NCBI RefSeq assembly: GCF_000026185.1
Contig: NC_010694.1
Location: 1,054,001 to 1,118,000 of the forward strand
Length of the DNA stretch: 64,000 nucleotides
Reading direction: 5' to 3'
Source of the DNA: Erwinia tasmaniensis Et1/99
GTDB taxonomy: Bacteria > Pseudomonadota > Gammaproteobacteria > Enterobacterales > Enterobacteriaceae
Below are positions 1 to 8,998 of the stretch, one piece after another (positions within the stretch are counted from its first letter, which is position 1; each line of letters starts with the position of its first letter). The position numbers were made by a program, and so were the translations under genes. The notes under the pieces are model-generated. The model worked only from the letters and a program-made list of their open reading frames with translations. It searched no databases and was not told the DNA's origin.

Positions 1-872
1 CCCAGCGACAGGGTTTTGATGCGGATCTTCTCGTCGGCATTTTCGCGCTTGGTATCGAGGAAACGCAGGATATCCGGATGGTGCGCATGCAGGTAGACCG
101 CGCCAGCCCCCTGACGTGCTCCCAGCTGGTTGGCGTAGGAGAAGGCATCTTCCAGCATTTTCATCACCGGGATCACGCCGGAAGACTGATTTTCGATACG
201 TTTGATCGGCGCACCGGCCTCACGCAGGTTTGACAGCAGAAACGCCACGCCGCCGCCGCGTTTGGACAGTTGCAGCGCTGAATTCACCGCCCGCCCAATC
301 GACTCCATATTGTCTTCAATACGCAACAGGAAGCAGGAAACCAGCTCGCCGCGCTGCTGTTTACCGCAGTTCAGGAAGGTCGGTGTTGCAGGCTGGAAGC
401 GGCCGCTCAGAATTTCATCCGTCAGCGCCAGCGCCAGCGGCTGGTCACCTTTCGCTAACGTTAGCGCGACCATACACACGCGTTCGGTAAAGCCTTCCAG
501 ATAGCGTTTGCCATCGAAGGTTTTCAGCGTATAGCTGGTGTAAAACTTCCAGGCACCGAGGAATGTCTGAAAGCGAAAGCGCCGTGCGGTGGCCTCAGCG
601 AACAGCGAGCAGACAAACTCAAACGGATACGCATTCAACACGTCAGCTTCATAATAGCCTTCAGCCACTAAAAACTGCAGGCGTTCGGCGATGGAATCGA
701 ACTGAACGCTGTTCGGAATAACGTGCTGAATAAAGTACTGACGCGTGGCCTCTCTGTCTTTCTCAAACTGAATATGGGCATTGTCATCATACAAATTGAG
801 CATCGCATTGAGAGCGTGATAGTCCGCCGTGGCCGTGCTGCCCGCTAAGAGTGTGCTGTCTGTCGCTGCCAA
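1..872 (-). CDS. nrdE: Ribonucleotide reductase class Ib, large (alpha) subunit, partial
   Basis: Catalytic subunit of the manganese/iron-dependent class Ib enzyme that reduces ribonucleoside diphosphates to deoxy forms in the cytoplasm. Only the N-terminal ~290 codons are present; the window edge removes the rest. The first part matches E. coli NrdE ([13 protein letters not shown] near residue 17). No ATG fits the N-terminus. The best start is a TTG at 872-870 reading MAATDST, with an AAGGGAG ribosome site about 11 bases upstream, so the gene overlaps nrdI by 28 bases and is probably translationally coupled. It is the third gene of nrdHIE. The start choice is an inference from homology. Confidence 0.93.
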   Translation of the reverse strand, partial: MAATDSTLLAGSTATADYHALNAMLNLYDDNAHIQFEKDREATRQYFIQHVIPNSVQFDSIAERLQFLVAEGYYEADVLNAYPFEFVCSLFAEATARRFRFQTFLGAWKFYTSYTLKTFDGKRYLEGFTERVCMVALTLAKGDQPLALALTDEILSGRFQPATPTFLNCGKQQRGELVSCFLLRIEDNMESIGRAVNSALQLSKRGGGVAFLLSNLREAGAPIKRIENQSSGVIPVMKMLEDAFSYANQLGARQGAGAVYLHAHHPDILRFLDTKRENADEKIRIKTLSL

Positions 873-1255
873 AATTCGGTTACTCCCTTGTAGATGTTAG
901 CGATGTCGTCAGAGGTGCCCATCAGCTCAAAGCGGTAGAGGTAGGGAACGTGGCATTTTCGCGCAATGATGTCGCCAGCCAGGCAAAAAGCCTCGCCAAA
1001 GTTACGGTTTCCGGCGGCGATAACGCCGCGGATCAGCTGACGATTATTGATGTCATTAAGAAACTGGATCACCTGTTTAGGAACCGCCCCATGCCGCGTG
1101 CCGCCACCATAGCTGGGTACGACCAGAATATAAGGCTCACTGACCTGTAGCTGTTGCGAGCTGTCCAGCGGAATGCGGCGTGCCGGCAGGTTCAGGCGCA
1201 CGATAAAACGATGGGTGTTTTCTGACAGGCTGGAGAAGTAGACCAGCGTAGCCAT
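845..1255 (-). CDS. nrdI: NrdI flavodoxin-like protein for class Ib ribonucleotide reductase
   Basis: Small flavodoxin that delivers the oxidant (superoxide) used to assemble the Mn2-tyrosyl radical of NrdF. The protein, 136 residues, carries the family hallmarks [14 protein letters not shown] at the N-terminus (FMN phosphate loop), VPSYGGG, and GNRNFGEAF (isoalloxazine region). I start it at the ATG giving MATLVYFSS, five bases after the nrdH stop codon; a longer reading frame adds eight residues without homology and would overlap nrdH. Second gene in the nrdHIE operon. Confidence 0.95.
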   Translation of the reverse strand: MATLVYFSSLSENTHRFIVRLNLPARRIPLDSSQQLQVSEPYILVVPSYGGGTRHGAVPKQVIQFLNDINNRQLIRGVIAAGNRNFGEAFCLAGDIIARKCHVPYLYRFELMGTSDDIANIYKGVTEFWQRQTAHS

Positions 1256-1259
1256 AGCG

Positions 1260-1502
1260 TTATCCCCGCACCGTAGCAATATGACTTAGCGCCTGGATTT
1301 TGTCCGGGCGGAAGCCGCTCCAGTGCTCTTGTTCGGCCATCACTACAGGAACCTGACGATAGCCCAGGGATTTAAGTGTCTCGGTATGTGCCGGTTCCTG
1401 GTCGAGATTAATCAGTTGGTAAGCAATGCCTTTCTTGTCCATCGCATTTTTAGTGGCGTTGCACTGGACACAGTTATCTTTAGTGTAAATAATAATGCGC
1501 AT
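1260..1502 (-). CDS. nrdH: NrdH glutaredoxin-like electron donor
   Basis: Eighty-residue redoxin with a glutaredoxin fold and thioredoxin-like behaviour; it reduces the NrdE active-site disulfide. The CxxC motif is visible as CVQC at residues 11-14, and the WSGFRPDKI signature of NrdH lies near residue 61. Length is normal for the family. It is the first gene of nrdHIE, so the operon promoter and regulator sites must lie in the gap beyond 1503, where two NrdR-box-like palindromes are found. Confidence 0.95.
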   Translation of the reverse strand: MRIIIYTKDNCVQCNATKNAMDKKGIAYQLINLDQEPAHTETLKSLGYRQVPVVMAEQEHWSGFRPDKIQALSHIATVRG

Positions 1503-1575
1503 GATTCGTATTTACCTCACTAAGGGGTGAGCTGATGATTCTGGTACTGGGTAATTGAGCGACCACTTTGCCAAA

Positions 1576-1623
1576 ACACATCATATTGTGTTTGTTGTAT
1601 GCGTTAAATACTAGATATAGCGT
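1576..1623 (-). promoter_or_regulatory. Pair of NrdR boxes upstream of nrdHIE
   Basis: Two 16-bp imperfect palindromes, acacatcatattgtgt at 1576-1591 and atactagatatagcgt at 1608-1623. Their starts are 32 bp apart, three helical turns. Paired boxes of the acaCwAtATaTwgtgt type with about this spacing are the known target of the ATP-cone repressor NrdR in front of ribonucleotide reductase operons. The first box is a good match, the second weaker. I infer NrdR repression of nrdHIE. Confidence 0.65.
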
Positions 1624-1994
1624 CATGGGATTGCAACCGTACAATGATCAGGCCATAAGATTTTTCGCTAAATTTCGCTACTGATGTCTTGCCGCACAAG
1701 GTGTTGACGCGCAAAAAAAATTTTCGGGTAAAGATGACGCATTGGCTGTGAGCGCGATGGCCTGGGGCAGCGCGTACGCCTGACGTTGTTTCTTGAACCT
1801 CTACTGCGGCGATGCCATTGACGTTAATCTCACGCCGTTCGCCAAAAATGTGCTTCTTAGGTCGAAACAGGCTTATAGTTATATGGCGTGTTCAGACACG
1901 CCACCTGACGGCCGGTGTTTGTGGATTATTCCGAAAGCCCCGAGGGCAAAGGCTGTTGTAAGGTTGCCGGGTTTACAGAATGAGAGGAACAAGC
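1624..1994. other. Intergenic region between nrdH and ygaC
   Basis: About 370 bases without a convincing gene. A perfect 7-bp hairpin (tggcgtg / cacgcca, 6-base loop) lies at 1884-1903 and probably falls in the ygaC leader; it has no T-tract, so it is not a terminator. A 72-codon reading frame starting at 1793 has no recognisable features and overlaps ygaC, so I do not call it. Confidence 0.4.
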
Positions 1995-2330
1995 ATGTAT
2001 TTACGACCTGATGAGGTAGCACGCGTTTTGGAAAAAGTGGGATTTGAAATGGATGCGGTAACCCCCAAAACCTACGGCTATCGCCGCGGCGAAGACTATG
2101 TGTATGTCAACCGTGAAGCACGTCTTGGTCGTACCGCGTTGGTTATCCACCCAATGCTAAAAGAGAGAAGCCAGGCGATCGCCAGCACCGCCTCGGAGGT
2201 GAAAATCTGCGATCACTATATCCGTTTTCCGATGTATCTGGCCGGTGAGGCCAACGACCACTATGGTATCCCCCACGGCTTCAGTTCACGCATGGCGCTG
2301 GAACGCTACCTTGAGCGCATGTTTGGTTAA
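1995..2330 (+). CDS. ygaC: YgaC family protein (DUF2002)
   Basis: A 111-residue cytoplasmic protein almost collinear with E. coli YgaC ([17 protein letters not shown] at the start, [15 protein letters not shown] near the end). Its function is not established; in E. coli it is reported as Fur-regulated. The ATG at 1995 is preceded by a gaggaac ribosome site and matches the family N-terminus; an upstream ATG at 1980 adds five unrelated residues. Its position next to nrdHIE is conserved with E. coli, which marks this as core chromosome. Confidence 0.9.
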   Translation: MYLRPDEVARVLEKVGFEMDAVTPKTYGYRRGEDYVYVNREARLGRTALVIHPMLKERSQAIASTASEVKICDHYIRFPMYLAGEANDHYGIPHGFSSRMALERYLERMFG

Positions 2331-2533
2331 CTGGTATGAGAGGCTCGTTTCTTAAAGAGAGCGGCATGAGTCAAGGTGTTGCGTTCAGGGCATGGCAGAT
2401 TGTTTTCCCTTTGATGGCTGAATAACGCATCGATTAACCGCTGTGTTCGCCCGCTGGCACGGGGAGGTAAGTAATGAAAACTGACTCGCTCCGGCTTAGA
2501 CTGTCAGCATACTGGATTCAGGCAGGAATAATC

Positions 2534-2956
2534 ATGAAACGGCTGATCACAGCGCTGATGGCAGCGTGGATGTTAACGGGATGCGCGACAATTGTTTCCA
2601 GCGAGACTCAGGATGTCACGCTACAAACCCAGCCTCCGGGGGTGAAGTTTGTGATACAGGATGAAAGCGGGAGGGCGGTAGCAGAGGGCTATACGCCCAA
2701 AACCGTGACGCTGGCGAAGTCCAACGGTAACTATTTCGGTAAGAAAAAGTATCGGGTGATGCTGGAGCGCGCTGGCTATATTCCACAGACTTTGCCATTA
2801 AAGGAGAGCCCGAACCTGTGGTATCTGCTGGGTAACATTCCGCTGCTCGGTTTCCCCGGCTGGCTGGGGGTTGATCCTTTCTACGGAGGGATGTACAAAA
2901 TTGAGCCAGCGCGCCTGCAGATCATCATGGATCCGGTCGGCGCGCGTGGGGCATAG
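2534..2956 (+). CDS. Small predicted outer-membrane lipoprotein
   Basis: A 140-residue protein with a type II signal peptide: MKRLITALMAAWMLTGC, with the lipobox LTGC at residues 14-17 and Ser/Thr-rich sequence after the cysteine. The rest resembles a PEGA-like beta domain (TQPPGVKFVIQDESG) with a hydrophobic stretch LWYLLGNIPLLGFPGWLGV near residue 97. I do not recognise a named family. The start at 2534 has an aggaat ribosome site and gives a proper signal peptide. However, an in-frame ATG at 2474 has a stronger gggagg site; it would add 20 polar residues ahead of the signal sequence. A terminator follows at 2979. Confidence 0.75.
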   Translation: MKRLITALMAAWMLTGCATIVSSETQDVTLQTQPPGVKFVIQDESGRAVAEGYTPKTVTLAKSNGNYFGKKKYRVMLERAGYIPQTLPLKESPNLWYLLGNIPLLGFPGWLGVDPFYGGMYKIEPARLQIIMDPVGARGA

Positions 2957-2978
2957 GTGACGTAGCTGAATCTCACCA

Positions 2979-2999
2979 GGCCGGATTTCCGGCCTTTTT
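2979..2999 (+). terminator. Rho-independent terminator after the lipoprotein gene
   Basis: GC-rich stem ggccgg / ccggcc with a four-base loop, followed by ttttt. It ends on the stop codon of the convergent speG gene. Confidence 0.8.
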
Positions 3000-3564
3000 A
3001 CTGCGCGGTCGGTTGAACCATCCCCTGCGCGGGTTTGAAATGCTCCAGATACTGCGGCTGGAAAATGCACATGCGTATGGTGTTACGATATTCACCGTTA
3101 ATAAAGAATTCGTGGATCAACTCACCTTCTACCTTAAAGCCCAGTTTGCGATAGATGTGAATTGCCTTGTCGTTCTCTTTGTCGACGATCAGATAGAGCT
3201 TATAGAGATTCAGCACGGAGAAACCATAATCCATTGCCATCTTTACAGCCTTGCTGGCTAATCCCTTGCCCTGATGGTCGGGGGCGATAATAATCTGAAA
3301 CTCCGCCCGGCGATGAATATGATTAATTTCTACCAGCTCCACCATACCGGCATTCGCGCCGTTATGTTCCACCACAAAGCGCCGTTCGCTCTGATCGTGG
3401 ATGTGCTTATCATAGAGATCTGACAGTTCAACAAAAGCCTCATACGGCTCTTCAAACCAGTAACGCATAACGCTGGCGTTATTATCCAGCTGGTGGACAA
3501 AACGCAGATCTTCGCGTTCCAGCGGACGCAATTTAACATCGTGATCGACAAGCCTTGCAGACAT
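2998..3564 (-). CDS. speG: Spermidine N1-acetyltransferase
   Basis: GNAT-fold cytoplasmic enzyme that acetylates spermidine (and spermine) with acetyl-CoA, detoxifying excess polyamine. The 188-residue product follows E. coli SpeG almost throughout: [31 protein letters not shown] at the N-terminus and the acetyl-CoA loop QGKGLASKA near residue 98. I start at the ATG giving [15 protein letters not shown], preceded by aggaagag; a longer frame has no homology. Single gene, convergent with the lipoprotein gene. Confidence 0.95.
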   Translation of the reverse strand: MSARLVDHDVKLRPLEREDLRFVHQLDNNASVMRYWFEEPYEAFVELSDLYDKHIHDQSERRFVVEHNGANAGMVELVEINHIHRRAEFQIIIAPDHQGKGLASKAVKMAMDYGFSVLNLYKLYLIVDKENDKAIHIYRKLGFKVEGELIHEFFINGEYRNTIRMCIFQPQYLEHFKPAQGMVQPTAQ

Positions 3565-3624
3565 AACTCTTCCTGATTTCATATGCAGTATTGCCAGCCA
3601 AGTATAGCTGCATCCGGGCGGCAA

Positions 3625-3648
3625 CAAAAACGCGCCGATTGGCGCGTT
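3625..3648 (-). terminator. Terminator downstream of tsx
   Basis: On the minus strand, stem acgcgcc / ggcgcgt with a four-base loop followed by ttttt (the aaaaa at 3626-3630 on the plus strand). It separates tsx from speG. Confidence 0.8.
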
Positions 3649-3695
3649 GAGCTTTTAGTCGTGCTGGCGTTGGTATCAGCTCTGCTGACCCGTGG

Positions 3696-4562
3696 TCAGA
3701 AGTTATAGCCGGCAACCAGGTAGTAGCCGAAGCCGGAAGATTTCAGGCTGAAATCACCGCCGCCGAAGTTTTGCACCACGCCGTCGTTCCACTGGCCACC
3801 GTTATGGAAGTAACGCGCGACAAATGAGTAGTGCCAGTGGTCGTAGCCAAGAGTAAGAATATGGCTGGAGGCGATGGAGTTACTGGTGCGCGCCGGGCTG
3901 GATTTATCTCCGAGGTCGGAACCCCAGTCAAAGTTGGTGAAGCCGATATAGCTCAGATTACCGCCCCATAACGTAGTCAGCGGCACAAAATATTTCACTT
4001 TGAAGCGGTAGCCGTCCCAACTATTTTCGTTAGCGGCATCATAGTTTTCCCACTGATATTTGGCGTATACATTGAGCGACAGACCAATATCTGAATGGGT
4101 ATCGATATCGGTGCCCAGACCCATATACCAGGTATTCTGGCGGCTGGCCTTGCTATCACCCATATCGTAAACGTAGTTATTGGCGAAATACCACTCTTTA
4201 AACGGGCCAAAGCCCAGGCTGGTGCCCGTCAGTTTATCAATAGAGAAACGCGGTTCGATCTCCATAAAGAACGGGGAACCGTTATCCCAGGCACCCTTGT
4301 CATTACCGTTACCAACACCAAAGAATTTTGGCACATCAACGTAGCCGTAGAAATCGAACCAGTCTTTATGTGCAAAGGCTTCGTATTCAAGATAGACATC
4401 ATTATTCAGCTTCGGTCCGAAGCGCGTATGGTAGCTGCCCACCACATTCACACTTTGATGCCACCAGTCAGAAACATAGGAGGCATCGCCGGTCTCTGCG
4501 ACTGAGGTTTGTGAATAAGAGAGTGCGGCCAGCGCTCCCGCCATCATTATTTTATGTTTCAT
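3696..4562 (-). CDS. tsx: Nucleoside-specific outer-membrane channel Tsx
   Basis: Twelve-stranded outer-membrane beta-barrel that lets nucleosides and deoxynucleosides diffuse across the outer membrane. The 288-residue precursor has a Sec signal peptide ending near SVAETG, many alternating aromatic strands, and the terminal phenylalanine (VAGYNF) expected for BAM-assembled porins. Segments such as [21 protein letters not shown] match the Tsx family. A long leader with a perfect CRP site 200 bp upstream fits the catabolite control known for E. coli tsx. It has its own terminator. Confidence 0.93.
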   Translation of the reverse strand: MKHKIMMAGALAALSYSQTSVAETGDASYVSDWWHQSVNVVGSYHTRFGPKLNNDVYLEYEAFAHKDWFDFYGYVDVPKFFGVGNGNDKGAWDNGSPFFMEIEPRFSIDKLTGTSLGFGPFKEWYFANNYVYDMGDSKASRQNTWYMGLGTDIDTHSDIGLSLNVYAKYQWENYDAANENSWDGYRFKVKYFVPLTTLWGGNLSYIGFTNFDWGSDLGDKSSPARTSNSIASSHILTLGYDHWHYSFVARYFHNGGQWNDGVVQNFGGGDFSLKSSGFGYYLVAGYNF

Positions 4563-4761
4563 TGTTTTTTCATATGCTCAGTGACCTGTGCGACAGCTAT
4601 CGTTCAGATCGCGTTACCGGTTTAACGGGCGACAAGGGGGGCTTGTCACTTGAACGAAAACACCCGTTGGAAGTTTTACGGCAGTGTGCCGCTTTCAGCG
4701 CTCTAGGAAATAGAGATCACTCACACTTGTCAAATTCTGTTTCATTTCAATTCCGCTAAAG

Positions 4762-4777
4762 TGTGATTTGTGTCACA
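4762..4777 (-). promoter_or_regulatory. CRP (cAMP receptor protein) site upstream of tsx
   Basis: A perfect TGTGA-N6-TCACA site (spacer tttgtg). It lies 200 bp ahead of the tsx start. E. coli tsx is activated by CRP with CytR and DeoR input, so CRP control of tsx is the most likely role. A CytR partner site cannot be identified by eye. Confidence 0.65.
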
Positions 4778-5224
4778 AAATAATCCTGCTGACATGAACT
4801 TTTTCACTCTCTGGTGTTCATGCAATCTTAGTCGCTACGTAAACGGTTGCCTGGTTGAAAAAAGAGGCTTTTCGGTAACGTTGCTTGTGACGGCATTTTG
4901 TCACACGGCAAAATTTGCATTTTTGAATAAGTTTTACTTATTGTTAGATTCTGGCCCAATACAGAGTTGCGTAAGCAACATCGGTTGCTCACTGTCTGCA
5001 GTGCAATGAAAAATCGCGCCGTAGGGAAAAATGATGGCGGCAGCCTTTATTTGCCCGTCGGTAACCAGACCGGTGCCAAAGCCTGTACGACACCAGAGCT
5101 GATGAAATAGCCACAGTAATGAAATCTTATCCACTGATTATCCTGCTGAATACGTGGTTTACACTATGCAGCCTGCCTGATTCTAATCAAAGCTGGCGCG
5201 AGTGTTAATTACAGGATTAAGTGA

Positions 5225-5350
5225 ATGAGTAACAACATTAAAAAAAACGCCGGCAGTTTGTTATATAAGGTTCTTTCTACCTCCATGTTAATGGTGATGA
5301 TGGCGACCTGCTGTGTTGCGGGTTATGCCCTGTGGGATATGAATCAATAA
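5225..5350 (+). CDS. Small predicted membrane protein, 41 residues
   Basis: Short reading frame reading MSNNIKKNAGSLLYKVLSTS and ending ALWDMNQ. A basic N-terminus is followed by one hydrophobic segment (about residues 20-37, MLMVMMATCCVAGYALW), giving a single transmembrane helix, probably N-in. An agga ribosome site sits eight bases before the ATG. It lies alone between tsx and the convergent FidL-like gene. I do not recognise a family; the call rests on the ribosome site and on membrane-protein-like composition. Confidence 0.55.
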   Translation: MSNNIKKNAGSLLYKVLSTSMLMVMMATCCVAGYALWDMNQ

Positions 5351-5403
5351 ACACCGCATTCTGATCACCTGGGATGGAGAGGGGAGGTTTAAATGCCCCC
5401 ATT

Positions 5404-5922
5404 TCAGTTTACGCACAGCATGGGCGCACTGTTTTCACCGCCGATAGCCAGTGCTTTATCATCCAGCAGATACATCCGGCTGGTATGGATCTCTCCTGGG
5501 GTGAGATGTCGAAAAACATATTTTGCCACATCATCATCGTTGCTTTGATCGCCCAGCCTGCTGCTCTGCTGAATAGTGGTATTTATCAGCCGGTTTTGAC
5601 TTACGCTGCTACTGAAGGTGATTTCGCGCAGCACGGCAACAGGGTGGAGCTGCCTACCGCCATTGATATAGTCACTGATACTGCCGGTATAGATCACGCG
5701 CCACCGGGTTAAACCATCGCGATAAAAACGATAAATACCGCGCGTCAGCGTCCAGTTATTCTCATCACTGATATCATATCGTGCCTGAGAAACAATGCAG
5801 CTGGCTTTCAGCGGATTAAAGACCATATCTTTCAGCATACAAGCCACAAGCGGTAGTATAAGTCCGCCAATAAAACACAGCGTAGTTGGCGATTTAACGA
5901 TATTTAAAAGAGTACGATTCAC
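5404..5922 (-). CDS. FidL-like membrane protein
   Basis: A 172-residue protein with one N-terminal membrane segment (FIGGLILPLVACML, about residues 19-32) and a periplasmic tail. In the Salmonella SPI-3 island, fidL encodes an inner-membrane protein next to the ToxR-like regulator gene marT; this gene has the same layout, following a ToxR-like gene and overlapping it by 29 bases. A GTG start at 5922 is chosen because a ggagaa ribosome site precedes it; an upstream ATG lies deep inside the regulator gene. By analogy with ToxS it may stabilise or tune the regulator. The family name is from memory of context and topology; function is inferred. Confidence 0.6.
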   Translation of the reverse strand: MNRTLLNIVKSPTTLCFIGGLILPLVACMLKDMVFNPLKASCIVSQARYDISDENNWTLTRGIYRFYRDGLTRWRVIYTGSISDYINGGRQLHPVAVLREITFSSSVSQNRLINTTIQQSSRLGDQSNDDDVAKYVFRHLTPGEIHTSRMYLLDDKALAIGGENSAPMLCVN

Positions 5923-6694
5923 AGTTGTTCTCCGAATCCCGCAGCGGGGCAACACAGGCGATCAGGCCCAGATCGGGGCTGGCTCCCCCCGTAGTAATGT
6001 AGAGGTAACGGGCATGTTCGGGGTTAATATCCCCGTTCTTGTTAATAGCGTACTGCCTGTAAAGTTGTAGTGTCTGGACGACCCGCTGTTTGTCGGGTGA
6101 AATATTTCCCGGCACCCAAACCTCCGTCTGTGGTGGGGTCTCCGCGCCGTGCCAGCGCACGTAGTTGATTGGTGTGGGTTTGATTGCCAGCAGCCAGCTG
6201 ACCGCCGCGGCCAGACAGCTCCCCAGTACCAGCCCGGCTGCACCTGCCGCTAAACGTCGTCTCAAAAAGCGATGGGCTCGGTACGCACTGACGTGCCGCG
6301 AAACCAATCCTGTCGAGACGTGCAGCGGATTGCTGGCAGATGTTGTACGCCGCGTTATGTCAGGTTGTTCTGTGCGCACAATCAGCCGGTATCCACTGCG
6401 CGTTACGGCAATCAGCTGGACGCTGTCATTGACTTCGAGCGCGATCAGCGCACGGCGAATCTTGGTAATCATCACCCGTACACTGTTGTCTGTAACCTCT
6501 ACGCCGGAATGACGCCAGCCCACATCCATTAGCTGTTCTTGCGATAACACCTGCTCTTTAGCCTGAGCCAGCGCGATAAAACAGCGACAGGCAGAGGCGG
6601 GAAGCATCACGCCTTTCCCGTCCGGTATACGCGACAGCATTCGGGTACGACCGTCAAGCATGAGAAGATTATCGATAATAATATTGTTATCCAT
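5894..6694 (-). CDS. Membrane-anchored winged-helix regulator (ToxR/CadC/MarT type)
   Basis: A 266-residue one-component regulator. Residues ~1-110 form an OmpR/PhoB-type winged helix (SQEQLMDVGW, DNSVRVMITKIRRAL, VTRSGYRLIV), a linker follows, then a transmembrane helix near 150-171 (AAGLVLGSCLAAAVSWLLAI) and a ~95-residue periplasmic domain that could sense a signal. There is no receiver domain. It is the first gene of a two-gene operon with the FidL-like gene, as in marT-fidL of Salmonella. Targets are unknown; the large AT-rich non-coding region upstream could contain its own promoter and other targets. Confidence 0.75.
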   Translation of the reverse strand: MDNNIIIDNLLMLDGRTRMLSRIPDGKGVMLPASACRCFIALAQAKEQVLSQEQLMDVGWRHSGVEVTDNSVRVMITKIRRALIALEVNDSVQLIAVTRSGYRLIVRTEQPDITRRTTSASNPLHVSTGLVSRHVSAYRAHRFLRRRLAAGAAGLVLGSCLAAAVSWLLAIKPTPINYVRWHGAETPPQTEVWVPGNISPDKQRVVQTLQLYRQYAINKNGDINPEHARYLYITTGGASPDLGLIACVAPLRDSENNCESYSFKYR

Positions 6695-7449
6695 TGTTTG
6701 AACTCATCTTCTTTGAATCGATGTCAGTGAGCTATTGATGAAATATTCGTGCTGATTATCGATGTTCGTTAGACGTCATGCCCTTGTTATTTGCAGGGGA
6801 AATAATCGACAGGCTCACTTAAGCTTTATTATTATTAATCTGTCAGTGGACAGGATGACAAATGGCATGCTGTTAACAGAAACGGCGGTGAATTAATTTA
6901 TCCGTTTATTATGCACGGTTTTGCGCGATATGTCCTGCTGGTTACGCGTATCATTATTTTTCTTCATTAATATATGATTCATTTTTTCCATAACGAATGC
7001 GGCGGATTAGTAGATTCTCTTTACTTTACCAGAATCAAATACAATTAATCAGCGGCGTGAGAAAGTGTGTGATGAAATTTATATCTGATTTCAATGAGCA
7101 ACTATCGGTTGCTAAGGAGGCCATAGTCCATTCTGGAAATAGAACTTGCGTTCCAATTTTCTCTGCTAAAGTATGGTTGTTCCAGAATAGTGGTCAGATG
7201 AAATACAGGCATTTGTGTAGAAGCGTCTGTATCAAGAGGCCACAACCCTGCCGTAATAGATTAAGCAGGCGAAAGTTTTGTCTGCGTCAGACCGGTTATA
7301 GGTTGCAGAAAACAGTGGTTCTATTAGAAAAATATCTGCTGCGAAGATCGGCACCCGGCTCTCTTCCTGTTGTCTCAAGCGTTCAGATATGCGTAAAACG
7401 TACCTTATATTATTCGATCTTATGACTTCTTTTTATCGTTACGTTGAGT

Positions 7450-7474
7450 AAAAAAAAGCCAGCGATAAGCTGGC
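7450..7474 (-). terminator. Strong minus-strand terminator with no gene assigned
   Basis: On the minus strand, stem gccagc / gctggc with a five-base loop followed by eight T. It should end a transcript coming from about 7.5-8 kb, where only decayed coding sequence is visible. A small RNA is an alternative. Confidence 0.65.
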
Positions 7475-7832
7475 AAAGGGGCACAATAATGACAGGGGAT
7501 GATAGGCAAGCGACAAATCAGTTTAGGGGATGTGTAGCCAGCTCATGTATGGGTGTCAGCCGTTGTGTCAATCAGATAGTGTTACCGTCGTGCTTCTTTC
7601 CCTTTCAATTCTTCAATAACTCCTCTATTTTTATCGATAAACGCCAATCAATGCCGGGCCGATATAGAGGCGGTGTACTGAGGTAAATTCCAGTACGACC
7701 CCACCAAGAGGTAGTGAAAAAAGGAAAACAGATTTCAGGTGCGTCTTGATTTACTATCAACGGGCCACGTCTGAAAACCAATCGATACTAACGGTAGATT
7801 GCTCAATGTGGGGATGATAACCTGGTTTAGTG

Positions 7833-7892
7833 GAATGTCATTCCGCTAAATAACAACACTTTTGGCGCTATACTCCGGTGTTGTTTTTTTAT
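7833..7892 (+). terminator. Possible terminator or small-RNA 3' end
   Basis: An arm aacaacac (7852-7859) pairs with gtgttgtt (7878-7885) and is followed by a T-tract. A second small hairpin (ggaat / attcc) lies just before it. The 18-base loop is long for a terminator. Confidence 0.35.
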
Positions 7893-8647
7893 TGTTTCTC
7901 GACATATTAGAAGATCTCCCTGGCAGGAAAACTTTTCCGCTTACTCATGCCGTTATTTTATTATCATCAGCTGATAATACACAGTGGTTAATGTTGTGAT
8001 AAATGTAAAATTGGATACTTTAATACGTTGCGTTATGCCATATCAAATAGCGTGATTGAGCTAGTGGAGAAAGAGACTAAAGTCGCGATCAGCGTTATGG
8101 GGGGCGGGTCTGAAAAAACAGCAGAATATTAAATAGCGTATCAGGAAGCCCAACACAATGTCAGCCCTCATCAGGATTCTGGTTGATAACGCATTTTCTA
8201 TCGGCGAGTATGCTTGAAGCGATAATGATGTTTTTTTATCAGAGTGATCGAGGGAGTGACCAAGGCGTAGCTGCCGTGGTGCATTATTAATTGTTAATTT
8301 AATAACGTTGTTTTTTTAATGCGTGATAATATTTTTTTAATTTTTTATAACTTCCTTTTTGTTTCTGTTGTGATGATTATCGTGTGGTGATGAGTTGGGG
8401 GAGGCTGTCGTTAAAGAATTTTATGATTATCTTGTTTTACCTCACCTCATTCTTTGGTTTTTTTTAATTATTAAGCGCCAGGTTTTTGTGTAAATATTCT
8501 TTACTTTCAATAAGTTACAGTGCATTTGGTGCTGGGTATTAATAATGAAAGGCATAATATGTCAAGCTTGTTAATAGATTGTAATATTGAGTATTTCTGC
8601 GTAGAGATCTATCCAGTGCCAACCGCGTGAGATTTAGAGATTCAGAC

Positions 8648-8998
8648 ATGTCCAGTTTAAATGAGCACCTACAAAACATCCACGATCTTAACCTTTCCTA
8701 TTTGTTACTTTGCCAGAAATTAATTTCGACAGATAAATCTGCAGCGGGGTTTCGTCTTGGGCTACCGGAAGAAACGATAAATAACCTGAAAGCGCTTACA
8801 TTGCCCCAGCTCATTAAGCTGGCAGCAACGAATCAATTGATTTGTCGCCTGCGTGTGGAGGATGCTGCCATCATCAATTTAACCAAAGACTCACGGGTTG
8901 AAGCGTTACAACAAATTCATACCGGGATACTGTTATCTACTGACTTGATCAATACTCTGAATAAACAGCAAAGTCGCGATCTCAGGGGTAAAAAGTGA
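8648..8998 (+). CDS. flhD: Flagellar master regulator subunit FlhD (divergent copy)
   Basis: FlhD forms FlhD4C2 with FlhC and activates class II flagellar promoters. The 116-residue product matches E. coli FlhD in core segments: [33 protein letters not shown] and [18 protein letters not shown]. It is clearly more divergent than a typical enterobacterial FlhD. I start at the ATG giving [10 protein letters not shown]; the longer frame from 8627 adds seven residues. It overlaps flhC. No mot, che or other flagellar genes follow, unlike the usual flhDC-motAB-che locus, so this is probably a second, accessory flhDC. Confidence 0.88.
   Translation: MSSLNEHLQNIHDLNLSYLLLCQKLISTDKSAAGFRLGLPEETINNLKALTLPQLIKLAATNQLICRLRVEDAAIINLTKDSRVEALQQIHTGILLSTDLINTLNKQQSRDLRGKK

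Larger units (their letters stand above)
6695..8647. other. AT-rich, nearly gene-free 1.95-kb region upstream of flhDC
   Basis: No reading frame here has a recognisable protein, although frames of 142 and 80 codons exist at 6997 and 7444. The minus strand between about 7755 and 7590 holds coding-like debris: a peptide ending LYIGPALIGVYR, then in another frame DKNRGVIEELKGKEARR and a stop, just before a strong minus-strand terminator at 7450. This suggests a decayed gene. The stretch 8280-8540 is very T/A-rich, as expected for DNA bound by H-NS, ahead of flhDC. Confidence 0.4.

Noticed and set aside
1793..2011. 72-codon plus-strand frame before ygaC
   Set aside because: No ribosome site or domain, overlaps the true ygaC start, composition like intergenic DNA.
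4886..4906. TGTGA...TCACA in the region after tsx promoter
   Set aside because: Spacer is ten bases rather than six, so it is not a CRP site.
4770..5009. 79-codon frame reading MSQNNPADMNFF
   Set aside because: Lies in the tsx promoter region, no ribosome site, cysteine-rich random-looking sequence.
6997..7425. 142-codon plus-strand frame
   Set aside because: Arginine-, cysteine- and serine-rich without domains; no conserved pattern recognised, probably chance in a gene-poor region.
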